This document shows positions 1 through 5,953 of a DNA stretch of 9,613 nt, piece after piece. Both the position numbers and the translations under genes were made by a program. Every line of letters starts with the position of its first letter. The stretch's first letter is position 1. The notes beneath the pieces were generated by a model. The model was not told the origin of the DNA and made no database searches. It was given only the letters and a program-made list of their open reading frames with translations. Source of the stretch: Bacilli bacterium (GTDB taxonomy: Bacteria > Bacillota_I > Bacilli_A > RF39 > UBA660); NCBI GenBank assembly GCA_028708005.1, contig JAQVZV010000022.1:1-9613 (forward strand). Direction: 5' to 3'.

Positions 1-972
1 TTTGTTCTTAATTTTAACATTTCCTATTTTTAAGATAACATCGCCCTTTTTAAGACCAGCATCAGCTGCTGAAGTGTTAGCCATAACAAGTTGTATAACA
101 GCGCCTGTTTTAATACTTTCATCGACCGCTATGTTACTATAGAACAATGCATATATTTCATCCAAATCAAGAAGTTGAACTCCCAAAACGGGTCTTTTTA
201 TTGTTTCTCCCCTTTCGAGTTCATCCATATATTTCATAGCATCTTCGATTGGAATAGCAAAACCTATACCCTCAATTTCTTCTTGAACCAACTTTAAAGA
301 AGTAATGCCAATTACGGACCCGGCCAAACTGATTAAAGGCCCTCCACTATTTCCAGGATTTATAGCCGCATCAGTTTGAATTACACGCATTAATATATCA
401 TTTGACAGAGGACCGTCCAGTCTAAAACTGACCAGTCTATTTACGCCCGACACACAGCCCCTTGTTGTTGTTCCACTATATTCACTTCCCATTGGTGCGC
501 CAATAGCAAATACGGTGGCCCCTAATTTTACATCATTAGAACTACCTATTTCTGCAACTCTTATAACTTTATTATGAGGAATGCTTAAAACCGCAATATC
601 CCCTACAATATCACTGCCAAGCACCTCGGCCGCAACTCTGTCACCATTTGTTAAAATAACTTCCACTTTATCAGAACCACTTATAACATGATTATTGGTA
701 ATAATATAGCCTTTTGTCCCATCTTGTTTATAAACAAAACCCGTTCCACTTGACGATGGTATATTCTTTTTAAAAGTTTCAACTACTACAACTGCATCAT
801 ATATCTTTTCAATAGCATCATATGTTGCACTCTCTTCCACTTTATATTCTTTTATAACTTTTTCTACTTTTTCAGTTTCCAAAGGATAATAACGAATAAG
901 TAAATAACTAGAAAAAACACCTAGAAAGAAAGTAAAAACAATGATTAAACTACCAACAATTTTCTTTCTCAC
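1..972 (-). CDS. HtrA/DegP-like membrane-anchored serine protease (C-terminus cut off by window edge)
   Basis: My own translation gives 324 codons open to the window edge. Residues about 5-27 form one hydrophobic membrane anchor after a basic start (RKK), so the protease domain should lie outside the membrane. The trypsin-like domain spans about 50-250 and carries the full triad: His95 in TNNHV, Asp125 in GDIAVL and Ser209 in GNSGGP. GFAIPIE near 237 is the usual HtrA end of the domain. A PDZ domain begins near KRPVLGV (259) and is cut off. The family degrades or refolds damaged envelope and exported proteins under stress. The start is GTG (970-972), with AAGGAGG at 980-986 spaced 7 nt away; no better ATG exists. 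The SD overlaps the stop codon of the upstream abi gene and I see no promoter or terminator in the 12-nt gap, so the two are probably co-transcribed. Which HtrA paralogue this is cannot be said. Confidence 0.93.
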   Translation of the reverse strand, partial: MRKKIVGSLIIVFTFFLGVFSSYLLIRYYPLETEKVEKVIKEYKVEESATYDAIEKIYDAVVVVETFKKNIPSSSGTGFVYKQDGTKGYIITNNHVISGSDKVEVILTNGDRVAAEVLGSDIVGDIAVLSIPHNKVIRVAEIGSSNDVKLGATVFAIGAPMGSEYSGTTTRGCVSGVNRLVSFRLDGPLSNDILMRVIQTDAAINPGNSGGPLISLAGSVIGITSLKLVQEEIEGIGFAIPIEDAMKYMDELERGETIKRPVLGVQLLDLDEIYALFYSNIAVDESIKTGAVIQLVMANTSAADAGLKKGDVILKIGNVKIKNK

Positions 973-984
973 CTAAAAACCTCC

Positions 985-1917
985 TTATAAGTCAATTATT
1001 GCGCGCCAATTATTAGGGAATCCAATTCTATTGAGTATTTTTCCAACAGGGATAGTAGATACTTTCCCATCTAAAAGTGCTATCTCATAATCTATTTCAT
1101 ATACCAAATGCCTGAATTCATCATCTTTTAACATGTACTTCAATATTATTATAAGCGCAAACAGATCATTCTTACCGTATATATACTCATCATCCATCAT
1201 AGGTATATTCAGTTTTAAATGATACTCATTATCAATAATTTCTCTTTGACTACGATTATCAAACAATATATCCTCATGAGCACATAAATTACGATAATTT
1301 GAAAGAAGTGTCAAAAAAATGCTAAAATTTTCAACATCCAAATTATAATATTCTGAAATCGATAATTGATCTTCAGGTTTTAAAATATTATATAACTCAC
1401 TAATTATGCCAAAAGACAATACCTTAACCAAAACCCATAATGGGATATAACCATAATTATTCATATAATGCATCGTAGCTGAATGTTGAGACCCATTTAC
1501 TCTTATTTGTCTTTTCATTTTTCGAAGAACATCAGATACTTGTCTGGATTTTTTCCCATCATTAGAGAAATTAATTTCTTTTAAATAGTCTTTTTCTTTA
1601 ACACCATATCTTCTAGATAATTGATAACTAAAAATTGATTTCAAGTTATTTTCTATTACTAATATATTTTTGAAAAAAATATTTCTCAAACTACGGTCGA
1701 AGGTAAAAAAAGCATAAAGTTCTTCGAATGTGGTTCCCGGTAAAAAGTATTGCTCCTTTGGAGACTTCAAAAAAATATGTCGATATCCACTTATAAAAAA
1801 ATAATTCTCCCTAAGCAAGATATCTTTAGCCTTCTCTATATCTTGAATTAATAAACCTTTTGCCTTTAAAATCTCGATTTGTTCATCAAGTGTTTTGAAC
1901 ACCTTACGTTCTCCCAT
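985..1917 (-). CDS. Abi_2 (AbiD/AbiF-like) family protein with HEPN-type motif
   Basis: About 310 residues. It resembles the Abi_2 family named after lactococcal phage abortive-infection proteins AbiD/AbiF. Visible family marks, numbered from the ATG, are an N-terminal TLDEQIEILKAKGL segment (about 9-22), ENYFFISGYR (about 37-46), GYIPLWVLVKVLSFG (about 156-170) and YRNLCAHEDILFDNR near 208-222. The last contains R-N-x3-H (Arg209, His214), the signature of HEPN-fold RNases. The family link and HEPN motif are seen; RNase or anti-phage activity is inference. Start choice: an in-frame GTG exists at 1926 with no SD before it, whereas the ATG at 1917 has AGGTGAG 4 nt upstream. The -10 at 1936-1941 would put transcription start near 1929, making GTG nearly leaderless. 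Its stop overlaps the SD of htrA. No antitoxin gene flanks it on this strand. Confidence 0.85.
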   Translation of the reverse strand: MGERKVFKTLDEQIEILKAKGLLIQDIEKAKDILLRENYFFISGYRHIFLKSPKEQYFLPGTTFEELYAFFTFDRSLRNIFFKNILVIENNLKSIFSYQLSRRYGVKEKDYLKEINFSNDGKKSRQVSDVLRKMKRQIRVNGSQHSATMHYMNNYGYIPLWVLVKVLSFGIISELYNILKPEDQLSISEYYNLDVENFSIFLTLLSNYRNLCAHEDILFDNRSQREIIDNEYHLKLNIPMMDDEYIYGKNDLFALIIILKYMLKDDEFRHLVYEIDYEIALLDGKVSTIPVGKILNRIGFPNNWRAIIDL

Positions 1918-1935
1918 ATTGCTCACCTATTATGA

Positions 1936-1944
1936 ATTATATCA
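1936..1944 (-). promoter_or_regulatory. Extended -10 promoter for abi-htrA
   Basis: On the minus strand the sequence reads TGATATAAT, a perfect extended -10 element (TGnTATAAT). There is no good -35 at 16-18 nt. The predicted transcript would start near 1929, giving a very short leader before the ATG at 1917. The same 16-mer including this element also precedes cdaA. Confidence 0.6.
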
Positions 1945-1973
1945 TAAAACCATTCTTTTTTTAATATTTCTTG

Positions 1974-1982
1974 TGCTATAAT
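1974..1982 (+). promoter_or_regulatory. Extended -10 promoter for the phospholipase C-like gene
   Basis: TGCTATAAT is a perfect extended -10 motif on the plus strand, with only a weak T-rich -35 near 1953-1958. It lies about 26 nt before the ATG at 2008, with AAAGGAG (1995-2001) between. It sits back to back with the abi promoter, the two -10 elements about 36 bp apart, so the transcripts diverge. Confidence 0.6.
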
Positions 1983-2007
1983 TATATAATGTATAAAGGA
2001 GTGTAGT

Positions 2008-2982
2008 ATGCCCAGTACCATAACACATGCATATTTTAGCATGGACATATATGAACGGTTAGATAAAAAAAGAAAAAAGTTATTAAATAATTATAAAGAT
2101 CAATTTAAAGCTTTCGCTCAAGGCCCAGATGTTTTCTTCTTCTATAGGCTTCTATATATCAGTGGTGGTAAAAAAATTAGAAATTTAGGTCACCATATGC
2201 AACGCCAACAGACAGGAGAGTTTTTCATCAATCTTATCGCAATAATAAAAGAAAAAAAATTAAATGATAATCCGGAAATTATCACCTTTCTATATGGCTT
2301 TATCGCTCATTACGTATTAGATATGACAATTCATCCCTTTGTTGTCTATAAAGCCGGAATATTTAAAAGAGGGCAAAAGGATACATATAAATATTTCGGA
2401 AGACACGAACAAATAGAATCATATATTGATTGTTATTTAATCAAAAATAGAGAGAAAGTTAAACCCGCCAATTTTAAGACTCATCTCTTTTGTTTTAAAT
2501 CAATCACAATATCATCAACATTAGAAGAACTGATAAATGCAACGTTTGCTAAAACTTTTAATAAAAAGAACATCGGAGAAAAATATAAAACCAGTTTAAA
2601 ACATATGAAACTATTTTATAAGTATTTTAGAAATGATAGAACAGGAATAAAAAAGATGATTTATACTTTGTTACAAATATTCCCTTTCGATGTAAAGTTA
2701 AGTGCAATATCATATAATATCAAATTGGATAATGATGATTATTATTTAAATCTTAAAAATGAAAAATGGTTTCACTCCTTAAACAAAGATGATATTTACA
2801 ACTATTCTTTTATTCAATTATATTCAATCGCTTTATCTAAAGCTCTCAAATTAATAACAGAGGTAAACGAAATTCTCCAAGGTAAAGTAGATGACAGTGC
2901 ATTAAAAGAACTATTTCCTAATTTATCTTATTTAACAGGACGCGACTGTGAATTAGGAAATGGAACATACTTTAGTTTCTAA
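2008..2982 (+). CDS. Zinc-dependent phospholipase C family protein
   Basis: 324 residues, matching the zinc-dependent phospholipase C fold (Zn_dep_PLPC) in its N-terminal half. Candidate zinc ligands appear in the expected order: His7 (ITHAYF), Asp41 (AQGPD), His62/63 (GHHM), His101, Asp105 and His109 (HxxxDxxxH in IAHYVLDMTIHP), then His133 and Glu137 (HEQIE, HxxxE). Classic members cleave phosphatidylcholine and are secreted toxins or lecithinases. This one has no signal peptide, so it is probably cytosolic, and its substrate is unknown. The C-terminal half (about 150-324) is Lys/Asn/Tyr-rich and I recognise no domain there. The start is supported by AAAGGAG 6 nt upstream. It is a single-gene unit: own promoter, terminator straight after. 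Similar stand-alone intracellular members are common in Firmicutes, usually annotated only by family. Confidence 0.85.
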   Translation: MPSTITHAYFSMDIYERLDKKRKKLLNNYKDQFKAFAQGPDVFFFYRLLYISGGKKIRNLGHHMQRQQTGEFFINLIAIIKEKKLNDNPEIITFLYGFIAHYVLDMTIHPFVVYKAGIFKRGQKDTYKYFGRHEQIESYIDCYLIKNREKVKPANFKTHLFCFKSITISSTLEELINATFAKTFNKKNIGEKYKTSLKHMKLFYKYFRNDRTGIKKMIYTLLQIFPFDVKLSAISYNIKLDNDDYYLNLKNEKWFHSLNKDDIYNYSFIQLYSIALSKALKLITEVNEILQGKVDDSALKELFPNLSYLTGRDCELGNGTYFSF

Positions 2983-3001
2983 GAAATATATTGTCCACAA
3001 G

Positions 3002-3026
3002 GCAGTAATAATTATACTGCTTTTTT
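3002..3026 (+). terminator. Rho-independent terminator of the phospholipase C-like gene
   Basis: GCAGTA (3002-3007) pairs with TACTGC (3015-3020) around a 7-nt loop, followed by six T. It lies 20 nt after the stop codon. Confidence 0.85.
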
Positions 3027-3083
3027 GTTTTATATTAAAAATTATACACAAAAGGCTCCTATTATATACCATTGGTGATATTT

Positions 3084-3117
3084 GTCATATTCACGGTTGT
3101 ATTAATGACATAAGATA
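3084..3117 (+). promoter_or_regulatory. Sporulation (sigma-E/sigma-K-like) promoter of the cotJ operon
   Basis: CATAAGATA (3109-3117) fits the mother-cell sigma -10 pattern CATAnnnTA, and GTCATATT (3084-3091) resembles a sigma-E -35. The spacing of 17 nt is a little longer than the usual 14-15, so the assignment is tentative. It fits the genes: the cotJ operon of B. subtilis is transcribed by sigma-E in the mother cell. No TATAAT/TTGACA pair is seen here. Confidence 0.45.
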
Positions 3118-3135
3118 TGACGAAGGAGGATAATG

Positions 3136-3579
3136 ATGTATAACTATTATAATTATAACGTACACGATTATATGGAACCTGCTGGCATTTCTAGTCCTAA
3201 TATCAGTGCAATACCACAAACCTATAATCAAAAGCTATATACCCCATCTGAAGGCTTTATTAGAGGAAACATGTTCCCCAATCTTTATGATCCCTATATT
3301 ACAGCTGAACCATTTAAGTTGAACCCCCAAACGGAAAATGAGGCATTATTAAATCAAGTTAGAGAATATACTTTTTCCCTAATAGATTTGAATTTGTATT
3401 TGGACACTCATCCAAACGATTCTGAGGTTATTAATTTATATAACCAGTTTGTAAATCAATTAAAACAAGCAAAAATGGCATACGAAAACAAGTTTGGGCC
3501 ACTAACATTAGGCAGCGAAACATTAAATTCTCAACCATGGGCATGGTTAGTATCCCCTTGGCCTTGGGAGGTGAAATAA
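3136..3579 (+). CDS. Fused CotJA-CotJB spore coat protein
   Basis: A 147-residue protein joining two coat proteins that are normally separate, in the order of the cotJA-cotJB-cotJC operon. After a Tyr/Asn-rich start (YNYYNYN), the CotJA part covers about 25-70 and has the core LYTPSEGFIRGNMFPNLYDPY. The CotJB part covers about 72-147: ALLNQVREYTFSLIDLNLYLDTHP, then the conserved tail PWAWLVSPWPWE, which closely resembles the B. subtilis CotJB ending. I see no stop or start codon break between the two parts. Known CotJA and CotJB help assemble CotJC into the inner coat. Two ATG codons lie in tandem (3133 and 3136). GGAGG (3125-3129) is only 3 nt from the first but 6 nt from the second, so I chose the second. 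The cotJC SD (GGGAGGTGA, 3566-3574) lies inside its last codons, so the two are translated together. Confidence 0.88.
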   Translation: MYNYYNYNVHDYMEPAGISSPNISAIPQTYNQKLYTPSEGFIRGNMFPNLYDPYITAEPFKLNPQTENEALLNQVREYTFSLIDLNLYLDTHPNDSEVINLYNQFVNQLKQAKMAYENKFGPLTLGSETLNSQPWAWLVSPWPWEVK

Positions 3580-3580
3580 T

Positions 3581-4138
3581 ATGTGGAAATTTGAGAAAAT
3601 GCTTGAGTATCCTGTAAACATTAAAAAGAAAGATATACGTATGGCTAAACTTCTAGTAACCCAATATGGCGGCAGTAACGGCGAATTGGCCGCCGCCCTT
3701 AGATACTTAAACCAAAGATACACAATGCCTGACGACAAAGGACGTGCATTATTAACCGATATTGGCACTGAAGAATTAGCTCATGTAGAAATGATTGCCA
3801 CCATGGTATATCAATTATTGAAAGATGCTACAATTGATGAATTGAAGGCCGCCGGACTTGATTCACACTATGCCGAACACGGAAAAGGTTTATTCCCAAC
3901 TGATGCCAATGGTGTTCCTTTCACAGCTGCATATTTTGCAACTACCGGCGATCCAATAGCCGATTTACAAGAAGACTTAGCTGCCGAACAAAAAGCTAGA
4001 GCTGTTTACGAAAATCTAATGAACCTCACAAATGATCAAGATGTAATAGCTCCATTAGCTTTTCTAAGGCAAAGGGAAATAATTCATTTCACGAGATTTT
4101 TAGAGTTATATAATGATTATAAAGCTAGAGGATTATAA
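3581..4138 (+). CDS. cotJC: CotJC, manganese catalase-like spore coat protein
   Basis: 185 residues, nearly the length of B. subtilis CotJC (about 189) and clearly alike along the whole chain (YGGSNGELAAALRYLNQRY, DIGTEELAHVEMIATMVY). It has the di-metal ferritin-like fold of manganese catalases. The five expected ligands are present: Glu35, Glu65 and His68 (ExxH), Glu136 and His169, with the 33-residue spacing between the last two as in Lactobacillus plantarum catalase. It is likely a component of the spore's inner coat and may break down peroxide. The start follows the cotJAB stop by one nucleotide and uses GGGAGGTGA in the end of that gene, 6 nt upstream. The codon-level fit and intact ligands argue for a working protein; catalase activity is inferred, not shown. 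Confidence 0.95.
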   Translation: MWKFEKMLEYPVNIKKKDIRMAKLLVTQYGGSNGELAAALRYLNQRYTMPDDKGRALLTDIGTEELAHVEMIATMVYQLLKDATIDELKAAGLDSHYAEHGKGLFPTDANGVPFTAAYFATTGDPIADLQEDLAAEQKARAVYENLMNLTNDQDVIAPLAFLRQREIIHFTRFLELYNDYKARGL

Positions 4139-4143
4139 ACAAT

Positions 4144-4168
4144 GCGATTTCATGAGAAATCGCTTTTT
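4144..4168 (+). terminator. Rho-independent terminator of the cotJ operon
   Basis: A perfect 8-bp stem GCGATTTC/GAAATCGC with an ATGA loop, followed by five T. It starts 5 nt after the cotJC stop and its T-run overlaps the converging cwlD stop codon. Read on the minus strand the stem could also end cwlD transcripts, though the following run is only ATTGTTT. Confidence 0.85.
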
Positions 4169-4829
4169 AATCCCTAAAATAATTAATTAATCCCTCTATA
4201 ATTGCATTAGACACCCTCTTTTGATAATAATATTTCCTTAGAATATATCGCTCATTAGGGTTAGATAAAAACCCTAGTTCCAATAAAACCCCAGGCCTAG
4301 TAATGTCCTTATACATATAAAGATCATGTATTTCTTTTAATTTGCGTCTTGAACCAAGACGAGCTTTAAAACTATCTTGTATTTTAGTACCTAATATTAT
4401 GTTTTTATCATTAATATTATCATAAAACACTTGCGCCCCCTTCCAATTAGGAGAAGTAGTAGCATTCAAGTGAATTGACAAATAAACATCACACATAGAA
4501 TCATTTATCATTTTAATACGCCGAGATAAATCACTTCTTTTTCGCAAATAGGCATGAGGTGGAGCCAAATCATAATCATATTCCCTCGTCATATATACAA
4601 TAGCACCTTTCTCAACTAATAATGTCGATATCAATTTACTTATTTCTAAATTGATATCTTTTTCTAAAATATCTTTATAATTAGCGCCAGGGTCAGGGCC
4701 CCCATGACCTGGATCAATATATATAACCTTACCTAGTAATGGTAATTCTTCTACATAGCTATTAACTTTATTCATAGCTGCTAAAAGAAACAAAACAATA
4801 ACTATCATAATAGTTCGATATCTTTTCAA
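4167..4829 (-). CDS. cwlD: N-acetylmuramoyl-L-alanine amidase CwlD (spore cortex)
   Basis: About 220 residues of the Amidase_3 family. CwlD removes the peptide side chain from muramic acid so that muramic-delta-lactam can form in the spore cortex, the mark that germination lytic enzymes recognise. One N-terminal membrane segment (about 8-19) acts as signal or anchor. Zinc ligands (from the TTG start) are His42 (YIDPGHGG), Glu56 (EKDINL) and His120 (SIHLNA); the catalytic Glu184 lies in LLELGFLSNPNE. The position next to rpsI matches Bacillus. The start is uncertain. A GTG at 4886 lies inside the rpsI terminator stem and is unlikely. ATG at 4841 has no SD. TTG at 4829 has GGGTGAT 4 nt upstream and gives a typical short basic KRYR signal, so I prefer it. 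TATAAT at 4845-4850 would start the mRNA downstream of the ATG, again favouring TTG. Confidence 0.92.
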   Translation of the reverse strand: MKRYRTIMIVIVLFLLAAMNKVNSYVEELPLLGKVIYIDPGHGGPDPGANYKDILEKDINLEISKLISTLLVEKGAIVYMTREYDYDLAPPHAYLRKRSDLSRRIKMINDSMCDVYLSIHLNATTSPNWKGAQVFYDNINDKNIILGTKIQDSFKARLGSRRKLKEIHDLYMYKDITRPGVLLELGFLSNPNERYILRKYYYQKRVSNAIIEGLINYFRD

Positions 4830-4844
4830 TATATCACCCATAAA

Positions 4845-4852
4845 ATTATATG
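4845..4852 (-). promoter_or_regulatory. Possible cwlD promoter -10 (CATATAAT)
   Basis: CATATAAT on the minus strand fits both the housekeeping -10 (TATAAT) and the CATAnnnT pattern of sporulation sigma factors. No convincing -35 of either type is visible. It lies just downstream of the rpsI terminator, as expected for a separately expressed sporulation gene. Confidence 0.35.
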
Positions 4853-4875
4853 ATAATAGAATAACAATTACACAT

Positions 4876-4899
4876 AAAAAAAGCACTAATAAGTGCTTT
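4876..4899 (-). terminator. Rho-independent terminator of rplM-rpsI
   Basis: On the minus strand AAAGCACT pairs with AGTGCTTT (8 bp) around TATT, followed by a run of T. It starts 5 nt after the rpsI stop and separates the ribosomal operon from cwlD. Confidence 0.88.
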
Positions 4900-4903
4900 A
4901 AAA

Positions 4904-5323
4904 TTATCTTTTTGAGAATTGTGGTGCGCGACGAGCTTTCTTTAAACCATATTTTTTACGTTCCTTTTTACGAGGATCTCTAGTAATAAAACCATTGGCT
5001 TTTAGAATTTTTCTAAATGAATCTTCACGTTGAGGATCATTAGGACTATCATATTCTAATAATGCCCTAGCGATACCCAAACGAGTTGCACCAGCTTGCC
5101 CAGAAAAACCGCCACCATAGGCATCAACAACGATATCAAATTTATCTTTCATGCCAGTAACTTCTAATGGTTGCATTAAATCCATGATTAAAGTTGGAAA
5201 AGGTAAATATTCGTTTACGTCTTTTCCATTAATCGTAATTTTACCTTTGCCAGCAGTCATTCTTACTTTGGCAACTGAAGTCTTACGACGCCCCGTTCCT
5301 ATATAAACTTTCTTTTCTGCCAT
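4904..5323 (-). CDS. rpsI: 30S ribosomal protein S9 (uS9)
   Basis: 139 residues, slightly longer than the roughly 130 of Bacillus S9. Hallmarks are GTGRRKTSVAKVRM at the start, GGGFSGQAGATRLGIARAL in the middle, DPRKKERKKYGLKKARRAPQFSKR at the end (given here as a contiguous C-terminal tail, 116-139). The basic tail ending in SKR reaches into the small subunit to contact P-site tRNA in known structures. It follows rplM by 13 nt and has AAGGAG as SD. The pair is the standard bacterial L13-S9 operon. Confidence 0.97.
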   Translation of the reverse strand: MAEKKVYIGTGRRKTSVAKVRMTAGKGKITINGKDVNEYLPFPTLIMDLMQPLEVTGMKDKFDIVVDAYGGGFSGQAGATRLGIARALLEYDSPNDPQREDSFRKILKANGFITRDPRKKERKKYGLKKARRAPQFSKR

Positions 5324-5336
5324 TATATATTTCTCC

Positions 5337-5768
5337 TTACTTAAAATTTATCGCTGTAGGTTTTTGAGCTGTATGTGGATGAATTTCATCGTCATATACA
5401 AACAACTTTTTATACATTTGTCTACCTAACCTACCTTTAGGCAACATTCCCTTTACCGCTCTTTCAATCATTTCAGTAGCATATTTATCTCGCATTACTC
5501 TTGCTGTACGCTCCCTTAAACCTCCTGGGTAACCACTATGGTTATAGTATATCTTATTATCTAGTTTTGAGCCAGTTAAGTTTACCTTTGAAGCATTAAC
5601 TACAATAACATAATCACCGCAATCAATATGAGGGGTAAATGTTGGTTTGTGTTTTCCTCTTAATATATGTGCCACCTTAGATGCAAGTCGGCCTAAAGGT
5701 AATCCATCAGCATCTATGACATACCAGCTACGAGCCACATTTTCTTTTGGTTGCATAAACGTTTTCAT
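5337..5768 (-). CDS. rplM: 50S ribosomal protein L13 (uL13)
   Basis: 143 residues, of usual length for bacterial L13, an early-assembling 23S rRNA-binding protein. Family marks include ARSWYVIDADGLPLGRLAS (13-31), HIDCGDYVIVVNASKV (48-63), YYNHSGYPGGL (74-84) and MLPKGRLGRQMYKKLFVY (about 108-125). The SD AAGGAG lies 7 nt before the ATG, within the end of an L13-type leader. First gene of rplM-rpsI, driven by a strong promoter at 5844-5872. Confidence 0.97.
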   Translation of the reverse strand: MKTFMQPKENVARSWYVIDADGLPLGRLASKVAHILRGKHKPTFTPHIDCGDYVIVVNASKVNLTGSKLDNKIYYNHSGYPGGLRERTARVMRDKYATEMIERAVKGMLPKGRLGRQMYKKLFVYDDEIHPHTAQKPTAINFK

Positions 5769-5780
5769 ATTTTGTCTCCT

Positions 5781-5830
5781 TCCAGTTAAATAAGTAGACC
5801 CCGATATCTACTTATGTGGGCTGTTTAAAA
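5781..5830 (-). ncRNA. L13-type ribosomal protein leader (5' UTR of rplM)
   Basis: The transcript from the predicted start near 5837 begins TTTAAACAGCCCACAT, followed by a 9-bp hairpin ATAAGTAGA/TCTACTTAT (5790-5798 with 5807-5815) whose loop TATCGGGG is G-rich, then the SD. Position, the CCCACA segment and the hairpin resemble the Firmicutes L13 leader, thought to bind L13 for autogenous control. The match is from memory of the motif; a covariance-model search would settle it. Confidence 0.65.
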
Positions 5831-5843
5831 TGTACCAATTTGA

Positions 5844-5872
5844 ATTTTACTAGAAATTATGCATATTGTCAA
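5844..5872 (-). promoter_or_regulatory. Strong housekeeping promoter of rplM-rpsI
   Basis: A perfect TTGACA (5867-5872 on the minus strand), a 17-nt spacer and TAAAAT (5844-5849). This is the best sigma-A-type promoter in the window, fitting for ribosomal genes. Predicted transcription start is near 5837, giving a leader of about 68 nt. Confidence 0.82.
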
Positions 5873-5923
5873 TTGAATTATATGAATTTTGATGATATTG
5901 TTGCGTATTTTCACTTAAGATAA

Positions 5924-5950
5924 ATAGGCAAACAGAAACTGTTCGCCTAT
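5924..5950 (-). terminator. Terminator of the cdaA-cdaR operon
   Basis: On the minus strand ATAGGCGAACAG pairs with CTGTTTGCCTAT (12 bp including one G-U pair) around a TTT loop, followed by TTATCTT, a weak U-tract. It begins 3 nt after the cdaR stop. On the plus strand it is followed by a T-rich stretch too, but no plus-strand gene precedes it. Confidence 0.72.
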
Positions 5951-5953
5951 AAA

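Noticed and set aside
91..297. Small plus-strand frame inside htrA
   Set aside because: It overlaps the well-supported HtrA domain on the other strand and shows no SD or known motif.
985..1926. Toxin-antitoxin pair containing the HEPN-motif protein
   Set aside because: No MNT-like or other small antitoxin gene adjoins it on the same strand; the neighbour is an HtrA protease.
3547..3768. Minus-strand frame across the cotJAB-cotJC junction
   Set aside because: It lies opposite two confidently identified coat genes and has no supporting signals.
5829..5953. Additional small gene or RNA between cdaR and rplM
   Set aside because: Only the cdaR terminator, the rplM promoter and AT-rich spacer are visible there.
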